Of a stretch of 64,000 nucleotides of DNA, positions 50,616 through 58,996 are shown piece by piece; the first letter of the stretch is position 1; each line of letters opens with the position of its first letter. The notes beneath the pieces are model-generated. The model was given only the letters and a program-made list of their open reading frames with translations, was not told where the DNA came from and made no database searches. Both the position numbers and the translations under genes were made by a program. Where the stretch lies: NCBI GenBank assembly GCA_903828455.1, contig CAIKMJ010000078.1, positions 1-64,000 of the forward strand. The letters run 5' to 3'. Source of the stretch: an uncultured Acidobacteriia bacterium. Lineage in GTDB: Bacteria > Acidobacteriota > Terriglobia > Bryobacterales > Bryobacteraceae.

Positions 50616-53006
50616 ATGAGTCGCCTGGCCGAACCGGACGACGTTACAGCATCACGATATTGCGCCGTGCCGAATTCCGCCAAACTCGCTCCCCTCGCGG
50701 CGCTGCTCCAGTCCGGCAGCGCACCGGACAGTCTGCTCTCCGCTCTGCTGGACGCGATTCCCGAGCCGATCGTTATCTACGATCGACAAGCGCAGTTCGT
50801 ATTCGCCAACACCGCCGGGCAACAATATTTCGAACCGTTCGGGATTACGCCGGAGGGCTGCATTGCGAGCTCCCACGCGAGCGGCCGATTTTTCGAGATG
50901 CCTTCCGGGCGTCCGCTCACGGTGGATGATCTTCCGCTGGCCAGAGCATTTCGCGGCGAGCCGGAGCCGCGTGTCGAATTTCTCGTTACCGGGGTGGACG
51001 GGCAACCGCCGTTCTGGCTGGATTGCTCCGCGCGACCGCTCATCACCCCGACCGGCGAATGGGTGGGCGTCATTCTGACCATCCGCAACATCACCAGCGT
51101 GAAGGAAAAAGACGCCGAAGTGGCAGCCCAGCGGCTGCTGCTCGATCATGTTTTCGACCGGAGCCTGGCGGGCGTGGTCCACTCCACGTTCGAGGGCGAC
51201 ATCATCGACTGCAATGACGCCTTCGCGAACATGCTGGGCTATGCGACGAAGGACGAACTGCTCGGGCTCAATGTCGCGGCGCTGCACTTTTTTGCGGAAA
51301 CGCGCGTCGAAATGCTGCGCCAGCTGGAATCCCGCGCGCAGCTCAGTGAGTATGAAATCTGTTACCGGCACAAGGACGGGTCGCCGCGCTGGGGGCTGAT
51401 TAACGTTTCCGTTTTCCGGCCGCTGGGGGCCGAGAGCAGGAACGTGATTTCCACCGTCGTCGATATCACGGCGCGCAGGCTTTCGGAGGAGTCGGTGCGG
51501 CAGAGCGAGCGCCGCTTTGCCGCTTTCATGCGCCACCTGCCGGGCGTTGCGTTCACCAAAGACCTGGACGGCCGCTACGTCTATTACAACGAAGCCGCGT
51601 GGCCGCTGTTCGGGAAGCCGCCGGAGGCTCTGATTGGCCGCAGAGATGAAGAGATCTGGCCGGCCGAAGATGCGGCGCTGTATCGCAGCCATGACGAGCA
51701 GGTGATTGCCACGGGCCGGCCGGTGGAAGTCCTCGAACCCGGCTTGCATGCCGATGGCCGGCATTTCTGGCTGATGTACAAGTTTCCCATTGTGGAGAAC
51801 GGCAGGGTGGTGCTGATCGGCGGCATCGGCATCGATGTTACGGAGCGGCAGCGGCTCGAAGAACAACTGGCGCAGACCAGCCGGATGGAGGCGCTGGGCC
51901 GTCTCGCCGGCGGCGTGGCGCACGACTTCAATAATCTGCTGACCATCATTTCCGGCTACGGCCAGCTGCTGATCGAGGGGCTGGCTCCCTCCGCTGGCGC
52001 CACGATGCCGGTGAGCCGGCTGACCAGCTATGCCGATGAGGTGCTGAATTCGGCGCGGCGCGCGGCGTCGCTCACGAGCCAGTTGCTGGCCTTCAGCCGC
52101 CGTCAGAACGTGGAGCCGGATGCGTTCGACCTGCGCGGGCTGGTCCTGCGCCTCGAACAGTTGCTCGGCCGCATGCTGGGCGAGGACATCGAGCTGACGG
52201 TGCATTGCGATCCCGAGCCCTGCCCGGTTCGCGCCGACGTGCATCAGATGGAGCAGGCCCTGATCAACCTCGCGGTCAACGCGCGCGATGCTTTACCTCT
52301 TGGGGGAACGCTCGGGATTGAGTGCCGCCGCGTGGAATCGCCGCCGGGCGTGCTGCTGGAAGTGCGCGACGACGGCATTGGGATGGATGAAACCACCCGC
52401 GAGCATCTGTTCGAGCCGTTCTTCACCTCCAAGCCCGCCGGCAAGGGCACGGGGCTCGGACTGTCGACTGTCTACGGTGTGATTTCGCAGGCCGCCGGCA
52501 CGATCGATGTGGAAAGCGCTCCGGGCGAGGGCACCATCTTCCGGATCCGGTTGCCGCTGGTGGAGAACTTTCATCCGAGGGAATCGGTTTCGGCGGAAGC
52601 GCCCGCGCCCGGTTCGGAACTGGTCCTTGTGGTGGAGGACGAACCCAGCCTGCGCGCCCTGATCGCCACGATTCTTGGGGACATCGGCTATCGTGTGGAG
52701 GTGGCCGAGTCCGGCGCGGAGGCGCTCGAGATTGTGGCGCGGCTCGAACGTCCCGTGGACGTTGTTCTCACGGACGTCATCATGCCGCGAATGAGCGGCG
52801 CGCAACTGGTGGTGGAGCTGCGCAAAGCCGACCCGGGGCTGCGCGTGCTGTTCATGTCGGGCTACACCGACGACATGCTGGCCGGCTACGGCATTCTGAA
52901 GGGACAGACGCGGCTGATCCAGAAGCCGTTTACGGCCGATTCGCTGGCGCGCGCGCTGCGTTCGGTTCTCGATGCGCCCGCCGGTTCGCCGGCAACGGCC
53001 GCGTAA
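50616..53006 (+). CDS. PAS-domain hybrid histidine kinase with C-terminal receiver
   Basis: A soluble 796-residue sensor kinase with no membrane helix. Three PAS-like domains (about 20-155, 165-295, 305-420) lead to the kinase. The phospho-accepting H436 is in GGVAHDFNNLL, the N box is INLAVNARDA, and the G boxes are DDGIGMD and GKGTGLGLS. The C-terminal receiver has acidic VVEDEPS and the phospho-acceptor D720 in VLTDVIMPRMSG. It would sense a cytoplasmic ligand or redox state. The start is uncertain: ATG 50616 or GTG 50667 (see promoter). Confidence 0.9.
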   Translation: MSRLAEPDDVTASRYCAVPNSAKLAPLAALLQSGSAPDSLLSALLDAIPEPIVIYDRQAQFVFANTAGQQYFEPFGITPEGCIASSHASGRFFEMPSGRPLTVDDLPLARAFRGEPEPRVEFLVTGVDGQPPFWLDCSARPLITPTGEWVGVILTIRNITSVKEKDAEVAAQRLLLDHVFDRSLAGVVHSTFEGDIIDCNDAFANMLGYATKDELLGLNVAALHFFAETRVEMLRQLESRAQLSEYEICYRHKDGSPRWGLINVSVFRPLGAESRNVISTVVDITARRLSEESVRQSERRFAAFMRHLPGVAFTKDLDGRYVYYNEAAWPLFGKPPEALIGRRDEEIWPAEDAALYRSHDEQVIATGRPVEVLEPGLHADGRHFWLMYKFPIVENGRVVLIGGIGIDVTERQRLEEQLAQTSRMEALGRLAGGVAHDFNNLLTIISGYGQLLIEGLAPSAGATMPVSRLTSYADEVLNSARRAASLTSQLLAFSRRQNVEPDAFDLRGLVLRLEQLLGRMLGEDIELTVHCDPEPCPVRADVHQMEQALINLAVNARDALPLGGTLGIECRRVESPPGVLLEVRDDGIGMDETTREHLFEPFFTSKPAGKGTGLGLSTVYGVISQAAGTIDVESAPGEGTIFRIRLPLVENFHPRESVSAEAPAPGSELVLVVEDEPSLRALIATILGDIGYRVEVAESGAEALEIVARLERPVDVVLTDVIMPRMSGAQLVVELRKADPGLRVLFMSGYTDDMLAGYGILKGQTRLIQKPFTADSLARALRSVLDAPAGSPATAA

Positions 53007-53017
53007 CGCTCACCGCG

Positions 53018-53023
53018 TAAAAT
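53018..53023 (+). promoter_or_regulatory. -10-like hexamer TAAAAT before hpt
   Basis: TAAAAT ends 6 bp before the hpt ATG at 53030, so the predicted start of transcription falls on the ATG. No ribosome binding site is visible. Confidence 0.45.
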
Positions 53024-53029
53024 AGCCAG

Positions 53030-53548
53030 ATGGCACTCCGTCCGCTTCTGACCGACGAAACCATCGAGGCGCGCATTCGCGAAATGGGCGCTCAGATTGA
53101 CGCCGATTATCCGACCGCCACGCCGCTCTGGCTCATCTGCATCCTGAAAGGCGCCTGTTATTTTATGGCGGACCTTTCGCGCGCGATCCGCCGCGAAGTC
53201 TTCATCGACTTCATGGGGATCTCCAGCTACGGCAAGGAAAAGACGACGTCGGGCGAAGTGAAAATCACCAAGGATATCGATATCTCGCTCGAAGGCGTCG
53301 ATGTGCTGATCATTGAGGACATCATCGACAGCGGCGTGACTTTGTCGTATCTGGTCCGGCTCCTGCAGCAGCGCAAGCCGCGGTCGGTGCGGATCGCGAC
53401 GCTGCTGGATAAGCCGGAGCGCCGGCTGCGTCCGGTGGATGTGGCGTATGTGGGATTCAGAATCCCGGATGAATTCGTGGTCGGCTACGGGCTCGACCAT
53501 GCCGAGCAGTATCGCAATCTGCGCGATCTGTGCGTGCTGGAAGAGTAG
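53030..53548 (+). CDS. hpt: Hypoxanthine phosphoribosyltransferase
   Basis: A 172-residue purine-salvage enzyme that makes IMP or GMP from the base and PRPP. The PRPP-binding motif is VLIIEDIIDSGVTL (about residues 91-105). The flexible-loop region FMGISSYGKEKTTSGEVKI and the base-recognition end VAYVGFRIPDEFVVGYGLD are also seen. It stands close to dut and the ThyX-like gene, forming a small nucleotide-metabolism group. Confidence 0.96.
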   Translation: MALRPLLTDETIEARIREMGAQIDADYPTATPLWLICILKGACYFMADLSRAIRREVFIDFMGISSYGKEKTTSGEVKITKDIDISLEGVDVLIIEDIIDSGVTLSYLVRLLQQRKPRSVRIATLLDKPERRLRPVDVAYVGFRIPDEFVVGYGLDHAEQYRNLRDLCVLEE

Positions 53549-53577
53549 GGCCGCGCGGCGCGCAGACCGGCCGCGAG

Positions 53578-54015
53578 TTACCTTCCCGACGAGCCGAAGC
53601 CGCCGTGGCCGCGCACGGAGTCGCCGAGGTCGCCTTCATCCCATTCGACGGCTTCATAGCGCGCGATGACCATCTGCGCGATGCGGTCGCCCACGGCAAT
53701 TTCAAACGCCGCGCTCCCGAAGTTGTGCAGGATGACTTTGACTTCGCCGCGATAGCCGGGGTCGATGGTCGCCGGCGCGTTCGGCAGCGTAATTCCGTGC
53801 TTCAGCGCGAGGCCGCTGCGAGGGCGGATCTGCGCCTCGAAGCCGGGCGGGATCTCAAGCGCAAGGCCGGTGGCGACGAGGCGCGTCTCTCCGGCGGCGA
53901 GCACAACGGCTTCCACGCTGTGAAGGTCCATGCCGGCGTCTTCGTCCGGACCGTGCGCGTAGCGCGGTAAAACGGCGTACTCATGAAGTTTGCGAATCCG
54001 GACTCGTGTGGCCAT
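53578..54015 (-). CDS. dut: dUTP diphosphatase
   Basis: A 145-residue trimeric dUTPase that makes dUMP and keeps uracil out of DNA. The five motifs can be followed: [40 protein letters not shown], and the C-terminal [10 protein letters not shown] arm. Motif 1 has M where Y is common. It is divergent from the ThyX-like gene, whose product would use the dUMP. Confidence 0.96.
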   Translation of the reverse strand: MATRVRIRKLHEYAVLPRYAHGPDEDAGMDLHSVEAVVLAAGETRLVATGLALEIPPGFEAQIRPRSGLALKHGITLPNAPATIDPGYRGEVKVILHNFGSAAFEIAVGDRIAQMVIARYEAVEWDEGDLGDSVRGHGGFGSSGR

Positions 54016-54039
54016 GGTTTGGGGGAACGGAGCTAACCC

Positions 54040-54050
54040 GATATGATATC
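54040..54050. promoter_or_regulatory. Divergent promoter between dut and the ThyX-like gene
   Basis: The palindrome GATAT-G-ATATC contains TATGAT on the plus strand and TATCAT on the minus strand, so the two genes may share overlapping -10 elements. TATGAT (54042-54047) ends 6 bp before the TTG at 54054. Confidence 0.45.
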
Positions 54051-54053
54051 CGT

Positions 54054-55472
54054 TTGACCAAACGAGTCATCACCGTCGCCCCGCTGCCGCCCGAAAAAAG
54101 TGCGTACGCGCTTGCCCGCTACTCGCGCTCGGCCGATTCCATCCGTCAGTCGATCGACTGGGTCCGTACGCACAATTCGCAGTCGTTCCTCGAAAGCTAC
54201 TACTTTCAGTACGGCCATCAGTCGATCGCCGATCTGGGCCATACGGTGCTGTGCTTTGAAGGCATCAGCGAGCTGGCCGCGACGGAGATTGAAGATGAAA
54301 CGCTGTGGGACGGGCAGGCCAAGTCGTCCCGCTACCAGGACTTCTCCAAAAGCGGCTTCATCACGCCTCCGGAGCTGAGCGAGGCCGATGCGGCGGCTTA
54401 TCAGGCGGCCGGAAGTGCGCTGCTTGCGGCGTATCAGGACATTCACGGGCGCGTGAACGAGCATCTGCAGACGGCGTTGCCGCGGCCGGAATCGATGAAG
54501 CCGGACGCGTACGCGCGCAACATTGCGGCGCGCGCCTTCGACGTTGCCCGGTACCTGCTTTTCTGGGGCGTGCCGACCAACGTGGGGCAGATGACGTCGA
54601 TCCGCACGCTGGAGAAGCAAATCCGCCGCCTGCGCGTTTCCGAGTACGCCGAGCTGCGGAGCCTCGCCGAGGAGATCGCCGCCGCCTGCGCCGCGCCGCC
54701 CGATTGCATCTGGACCGATGCCGACGCCGAGCCGCTGGCGCCGACGCTGGCGCGCCATGCCGAGCCGGATGAGTATCTGCGGCAGTCGAATGCCGATGTG
54801 GCGCAGTGGGCGGCGCAGAATCTGAAAATAGCGGCCGCCGATGCGCCGCGCGTCGATCTGGTGAAGCCGGCCGAGGTGCTGGCGGAGATTGCGGCGACGC
54901 TGCTCTATCCGGTGTCGACGCACTCTTTCCGTTCGATCTACGAAACGGTGCGTGGATGGTCGCGCGCGCGCCAGGCCGAAGTCCTGGACGTGGCGGTGCA
55001 GTCACGCGGCCAGCGCGATGACCTGTTGCGGGCCTTCCGCGGCGGCCAGTACTGCTTCGACATGCTGATCGACATCGGCGCCTACCGCGACTTCCACCGG
55101 CATCGCCGCTGCCACCAGTACCGCCAGGCGTACGACGGCACGCACGGCTACGATACGCCGGATCTGCTGGCCGCCGCCGGCGCTGTAGTTCCCTACACCG
55201 ATGCCATGGAGTCCGCGCTCGCCGCGCTGCGCACACTGCCCGACCCGGCGCGCCAGTATCTGCTGCCGTTCGGCGCGCGCTCGCGTTTCCTCTTTAAGAT
55301 GGATTTCGCCGAGGCCGAGTACATTGCGCGCGTGCGCAGCGGCGTGAAGGGCCACTTCAGCTATCGCCAGGTGGCGTGGGAAATGAAGCAGCGCGTGGAG
55401 GAGATCGACCCCGAACTGGGCCGCCTCATACAGGCCACGCCGCCGTGGATCGAAGATCCGCTCAAGCGTTAA
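54054..55472 (+). CDS. thyX: FAD-dependent thymidylate synthase (ThyX) family, double-length
   Basis: A 472-residue protein with two ThyX-like halves; single ThyX subunits are about 200-270 residues. The first half has [22 protein letters not shown] and then QAKSSRYQ. The second has [14 protein letters not shown], the RG-Q region [11 protein letters not shown], and [20 protein letters not shown], which carries the RHR-type motif. ThyX turns dUMP to dTMP with methylene-THF and FAD; divergent dut would feed it. Which half keeps the active site is unclear. The start is not certain: the TTG at 54054 fits the -10 hexamer; an ATG at 54006 lies inside dut. Confidence 0.82.
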   Translation: MTKRVITVAPLPPEKSAYALARYSRSADSIRQSIDWVRTHNSQSFLESYYFQYGHQSIADLGHTVLCFEGISELAATEIEDETLWDGQAKSSRYQDFSKSGFITPPELSEADAAAYQAAGSALLAAYQDIHGRVNEHLQTALPRPESMKPDAYARNIAARAFDVARYLLFWGVPTNVGQMTSIRTLEKQIRRLRVSEYAELRSLAEEIAAACAAPPDCIWTDADAEPLAPTLARHAEPDEYLRQSNADVAQWAAQNLKIAAADAPRVDLVKPAEVLAEIAATLLYPVSTHSFRSIYETVRGWSRARQAEVLDVAVQSRGQRDDLLRAFRGGQYCFDMLIDIGAYRDFHRHRRCHQYRQAYDGTHGYDTPDLLAAAGAVVPYTDAMESALAALRTLPDPARQYLLPFGARSRFLFKMDFAEAEYIARVRSGVKGHFSYRQVAWEMKQRVEEIDPELGRLIQATPPWIEDPLKR

Positions 55473-56021
55473 TCAATAGAACAGATACTTGCGCCACTGC
55501 TCGTCGCCCTTGCCGAGCAGACGCATCAGATGGCGGCTGGTATGCAGGCTGAACGGCCGCGGCTGGCGCGCCAGCTTGAAGCCCGCTTCCTCCGGCGTGC
55601 GGCTGCCCTTCCGGTTGTTGCACTGATGGCAGCAGGCCACCAGGTTCTCCCACGCCGATTCGCCGGCGCGCGAGCGCGGAATCACGTGGTCGAGCGTCAG
55701 CTCCCCGGCCGGCAGCACTTTGGCGCAGTACTGGCAGGTGTAACGGTCGCGCATCAAAATGTTTTTCCGCGACAGGGCGCGCGTCTGGTGCGGGATTCTG
55801 CGGTACTCGAGCAGTCGAATGACGGAGGGAACGCGCATGGTTCGGCGCGTGGAATGGATGGCGCTTGCCGACACTTCTTCGGCCGAGGCGATGCCTTTCA
55901 GCACCAGCACCAGCGCTCTCCGCGCGGCACAAATGTTAATGGGTTCGTAGCTTGCGTTGAGGACAAGCACGGGTTTCTGCAGTCGGCTCCAGGTCGGCAT
56001 GTGGTTCGTTATTCTCTCCAT
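55473..56021 (-). CDS. HNH endonuclease family protein
   Basis: A 182-residue protein. The N-terminal part has [20 protein letters not shown], a mark of a widespread HNH family. The HNH domain follows with [23 protein letters not shown] and CHQCNNRKG, which supply zinc ligands and the catalytic histidine. Its cellular role is unknown; it is not linked to a phage or restriction system here. ATGs at 56021 and 56000 are both possible; the first overlaps comF by 13 bp. It converges on the ThyX-like gene with no gap. Confidence 0.88.
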   Translation of the reverse strand: MERITNHMPTWSRLQKPVLVLNASYEPINICAARRALVLVLKGIASAEEVSASAIHSTRRTMRVPSVIRLLEYRRIPHQTRALSRKNILMRDRYTCQYCAKVLPAGELTLDHVIPRSRAGESAWENLVACCHQCNNRKGSRTPEEAGFKLARQPRPFSLHTSRHLMRLLGKGDEQWRKYLFY

Positions 56022-56914
56022 CGTCGATCTACTCTGGCCAATGTCAGAAGGGAAACGGATTTTGCGCCCCCTCGTTTCAGCGCCGCCGCGCACGCGCGTG
56101 CCGTAGCGCCGGTCGTCATCACGTCGTCAATTAACAGAATGGTTTTGTCGTTGAGATCCAGTCCGGAGCGGACGGCGAAGGCGCCGCTCACATTTTTTTT
56201 GCGTCCCGCGCTGGCGAGGCCCGCCTGCACCGCGGTCGCCCGCTTCCGCCGCAGAGCCCTCACCATCGGCATGGCGCGGCGTTTCGCCACGTGTGCGGCG
56301 AGCAGTTCCGCCTGATTGAAGCCGCGCTGCCAGCGGCGCTTCCAGTGCAGCGGGACGGGCACGACGGCGTCGTAGCGGTCTTCGATGGGCAGCACGCGGT
56401 CCATGAGGCGGCCGAGCGGTTCGGCCAGCGGCTTCATGCCGGAATATTTGAAAAGGTGAATGAGGCCGCGCAGATTGCCTTCATAGCCGCCGAAGCAGAT
56501 GGCGCGATCGAAGCCGCGCAGCCCGCCGCGGCACGCCGCGCAGACGCTGTGTTCATCCAGCGGATAGTCGTTCACGAACGGCGTGTTGCAAACCGCGCAA
56601 CTGAACTCGGCCTGCAGCGGGGCCGGCGACACCATGCACTCCGCGCACACGGGAACTCGCGTCCAGCCGTTCAGCGGGCGTTTGCACAGACGGCAGTCGT
56701 CAGGGAAAAACAGCGAAAAAAGACCGTGGGGGATCCCGCGGATTACGTCGAAGGCGCCGGTTCTCGTTAGCAGGCTACTCGAGAAGGCGCACCTCCCTGT
56801 ATTGGTTGGGCCTGTATTGGTTGGGCCTGTACTGGTCGGGCCTGTACTGGTCGGGCCTGAATTGGCCGTATTCGGTGTGAAACCGCGGCGCGGGCGACCG
56901 TCGCGTGGCGCCAT
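56009..56914 (-). CDS. ComF-family phosphoribosyltransferase-like protein
   Basis: A 301-residue protein. The conserved part begins about residue 60 ([18 protein letters not shown]), with a double zinc finger (CRLC, CAEC, CAVC, CAAC) and the phosphoribosyltransferase motif [17 protein letters not shown] near 265-280. ComF proteins are linked to DNA uptake. The first 45 residues include [10 protein letters not shown] repeats encoded by 15-bp DNA repeats. I find no in-frame ATG, GTG or TTG between these and the conserved part, so the repeats are probably translated. Confidence 0.85.
   Translation of the reverse strand: MAPRDGRPRRGFTPNTANSGPTSTGPTSTGPTNTGPTNTGRCAFSSSLLTRTGAFDVIRGIPHGLFSLFFPDDCRLCKRPLNGWTRVPVCAECMVSPAPLQAEFSCAVCNTPFVNDYPLDEHSVCAACRGGLRGFDRAICFGGYEGNLRGLIHLFKYSGMKPLAEPLGRLMDRVLPIEDRYDAVVPVPLHWKRRWQRGFNQAELLAAHVAKRRAMPMVRALRRKRATAVQAGLASAGRKKNVSGAFAVRSGLDLNDKTILLIDDVMTTGATARACAAALKRGGAKSVSLLTLARVDRRWRE
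56796..56870 (-). repeat. 15-bp tandem repeat within comF, four units plus a degenerate fifth
   Basis: Units of CCTGTATTGGTTGGG (twice) and CCTGTACTGGTCGGG (twice) start at 56796, 56811, 56826 and 56841. Read on the minus strand they encode GPTNT and GPTST. Confidence 0.92.
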
Positions 56915-57119
56915 GACAGGCGCAGGGCTTCCGGTGCAGGCATCTCACAGCCCGCGGCCAGGATTCTCCGGTAGTGCGTGTACTGTCCGGAACGAAGCGC
57001 CATAGCGGCTCTCTGTCTTATGCACTCAAGTGTAGGAAGACGGCGCGGGTCTTGTCAAATGCGTCGGGTTGGCCGAGTGCGGCCGGGCCGGGTCGTTTTG
57101 GCCGCGCCGCGCATCTGAA

Positions 57120-57153
57120 TGAATGAGCATCTAACCTGAATGAGCATCTAACC
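57120..57153. repeat. 17-bp direct repeat, two units
   Basis: TGAATGAGCATCTAACC occurs twice in a row, about 22 bp before the dioxygenase start codon. The rest of the 261-bp gap between comF and this gene shows nothing recognisable. Confidence 0.85.
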
Positions 57154-57175
57154 TGAAGGAGAGGCGAAGCTGACA

Positions 57176-57952
57176 ATGTCCACCCGGCAACCGGTTGTCT
57201 TTCTCGGACACGGCAATCCGATGAACACGATTTCGCGGAATCGGTTTACCGAGGCGTGGGCAGCGCTCGGCCGCTCACTGCCGCGCCCGAAGGCGATTCT
57301 GGCGGTCTCGGCCCACTGGTACACGCGCGGTTCGGCGGTCACGATCAACACCGCGCCCGAAACCATCCACGATTTCGGCGGCTTTCCGCAGGCCCTTTAC
57401 GACGTCCAATATCCCGCGCCGGGCGACCCCGGGTTGGCGCGCCGCGTCCACGCGCTGCTCGCTCCGGTGGAGACCGATCTTTCCGAAGCGTGGGGGCTCG
57501 ATCACGGCACCTGGTCCGTGCTGCGCCATGCGTATCCGGATGCCGAGGTGCCCGTCGTACAGCTCAGCATCGACGGCACGCGGCCGGCGGCCTATCATTA
57601 CGAACTGGGCCGGCGGCTGGCGGCACTGCGCGAGGAAGGCGTGCTGATTCTCGGCTCCGGCAACATTGTGCACAACTTCCGCGCCTACGTTCCGGGGCAG
57701 GATGTGGGCCCTTATCCATGGGCAGCGGCATTCGACGAACGGGTGCGCGAGTCGGTTCAGTCCGGCGATCATGCGCCGCTGATCGGCTATGAAAAGCTCG
57801 GCCGCGATGCCGCGCTCGCCGTGCCGACGCCGGATCACTACCTGCCGCTGCTCTATGTGCTGGGCGCCGGCCTGCCGGATGAGGCGGTCACATTCCCGGT
57901 CGACGGCTTCGAAGGCGGCTCCATGTCGATGCTGGCCGTGCAACTCGGCTGA
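57176..57952 (+). CDS. ygiD: DODA-type (LigB family) extradiol dioxygenase
   Basis: A 258-residue iron or zinc-dependent ring-cleaving dioxygenase of the 4,5-DOPA dioxygenase group. The metal-ligand regions are FLGHGNP (H12), VSAHWYT, HDFGGFP and WGLDHGTW. GSGNIVHNF near residue 165 is also typical. The natural substrate in such bacteria is unknown. AAGGAGAGG lies about 10 bp before the ATG. Confidence 0.92.
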   Translation: MSTRQPVVFLGHGNPMNTISRNRFTEAWAALGRSLPRPKAILAVSAHWYTRGSAVTINTAPETIHDFGGFPQALYDVQYPAPGDPGLARRVHALLAPVETDLSEAWGLDHGTWSVLRHAYPDAEVPVVQLSIDGTRPAAYHYELGRRLAALREEGVLILGSGNIVHNFRAYVPGQDVGPYPWAAAFDERVRESVQSGDHAPLIGYEKLGRDAALAVPTPDHYLPLLYVLGAGLPDEAVTFPVDGFEGGSMSMLAVQLG

Positions 57953-58000
57953 CGCGCGCGTGGCGGTCACTGCTACGCTGTTTGTTTCGGCCAAATTCTC

Positions 58001-58990
58001 ATGAAATCGCGCGTTCTTTCCGGCGTCCAGCCGTCCGGCAATCTGCATATCGGCAACTACCTCGGGGCGCTCTCGAACTGGGTCAAAATCCAGTACGACT
58101 ACGAGAGCATCTTCTGCATCGTGGATCTCCACGCCATCACGGTGTATCAGAATCCGGACGAACTGCGCGCCAAAATCCGCGAACTGGCGGCGCTGTTTCT
58201 CGCCTGCGGCATCGACCCGAAGCATTCGAAGATCGTGGTGCAGTCCACCGTGCAGGCGCATTCCGAGCTTGCCTGGCTGCTGACCTGCGTTACGCCCATG
58301 GGCTGGCTGGAGCGGATGACGCAGTTCAAGGCGAAGTCGGCCGCGCAGGAATCGGTCGGCGACGGCCTTTTCCAGTACCCGGTTCTGATGGCTGCCGATA
58401 TTCTGCTCTACCAGGCGGGTATCGTGCCGGTCGGGGAAGATCAGATGCAGCATCTGGAACTGGCGCGCGACATTGCGCAGCGCTTCAATTCGCTGTACGG
58501 CGATACCTTCGTGATGCCGGCGACGAAGCTGCCCGCCGTGGGCGCGCGCGTGATGGGCTTTGACGATCCGACGGCGAAGATGAGCAAGTCGGCGGCCGGT
58601 TCCGGCCACGCGGTGGCGCTGCTCGATCCGCCGGATCGCATCCGCAAGACCATCATGCGGGCCACCACCGACTCCAATCCGGCGGTCGATTTCGAAACGA
58701 TGGGCCCGGGCGTGCAGAATCTGCTGACGGTGTACCAGGCGTTCGCGGAATGGTCGAACGACCAGATGCAGGCCCACTTCGCCGGCATGCGTTATGGCGA
58801 CCTGAAGAAGCAGGTGGCCGAAATGGTGGTGTCGAAGCTGGAACCGATCCAGCAGCGGTATCAGGAGATCGTTGCCGAGCCGGGCTATCTGGACGGCATT
58901 ATCCGCCAGGGCGCCGAGGCCGTCACTCCCATCGCAAACTCCACCGTTGAACTGGTGAAGCTGCGGATGGGAATCTATACTGCGGCGTAA
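58001..58990 (+). CDS. trpS: Tryptophan-tRNA ligase
   Basis: A 329-residue class I aminoacyl-tRNA synthetase that charges tRNA-Trp. The HIGH-type motif is HIGN (residues 16-19, in GVQPSGNLHIGNYLGAL) and the KMSKS motif is at about residue 193 (TAKMSKSAAG). GEDQMQHLELARDIA is also typical of TrpS. It converges on the permease gene; a short perfect inverted repeat (GCGGCGT-A-ACGCCGC, 58982-58996) spans the two stop codons but has no T-run. Confidence 0.97.
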   Translation: MKSRVLSGVQPSGNLHIGNYLGALSNWVKIQYDYESIFCIVDLHAITVYQNPDELRAKIRELAALFLACGIDPKHSKIVVQSTVQAHSELAWLLTCVTPMGWLERMTQFKAKSAAQESVGDGLFQYPVLMAADILLYQAGIVPVGEDQMQHLELARDIAQRFNSLYGDTFVMPATKLPAVGARVMGFDDPTAKMSKSAAGSGHAVALLDPPDRIRKTIMRATTDSNPAVDFETMGPGVQNLLTVYQAFAEWSNDQMQAHFAGMRYGDLKKQVAEMVVSKLEPIQQRYQEIVAEPGYLDGIIRQGAEAVTPIANSTVELVKLRMGIYTAA

Positions 58991-58996
58991 CGCCGC

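Noticed and set aside
58982-58996. Terminator between trpS and the permease
   Set aside because: The inverted repeat is perfect but only 7 bp and has no T-run on either side, so an intrinsic terminator is not supported.
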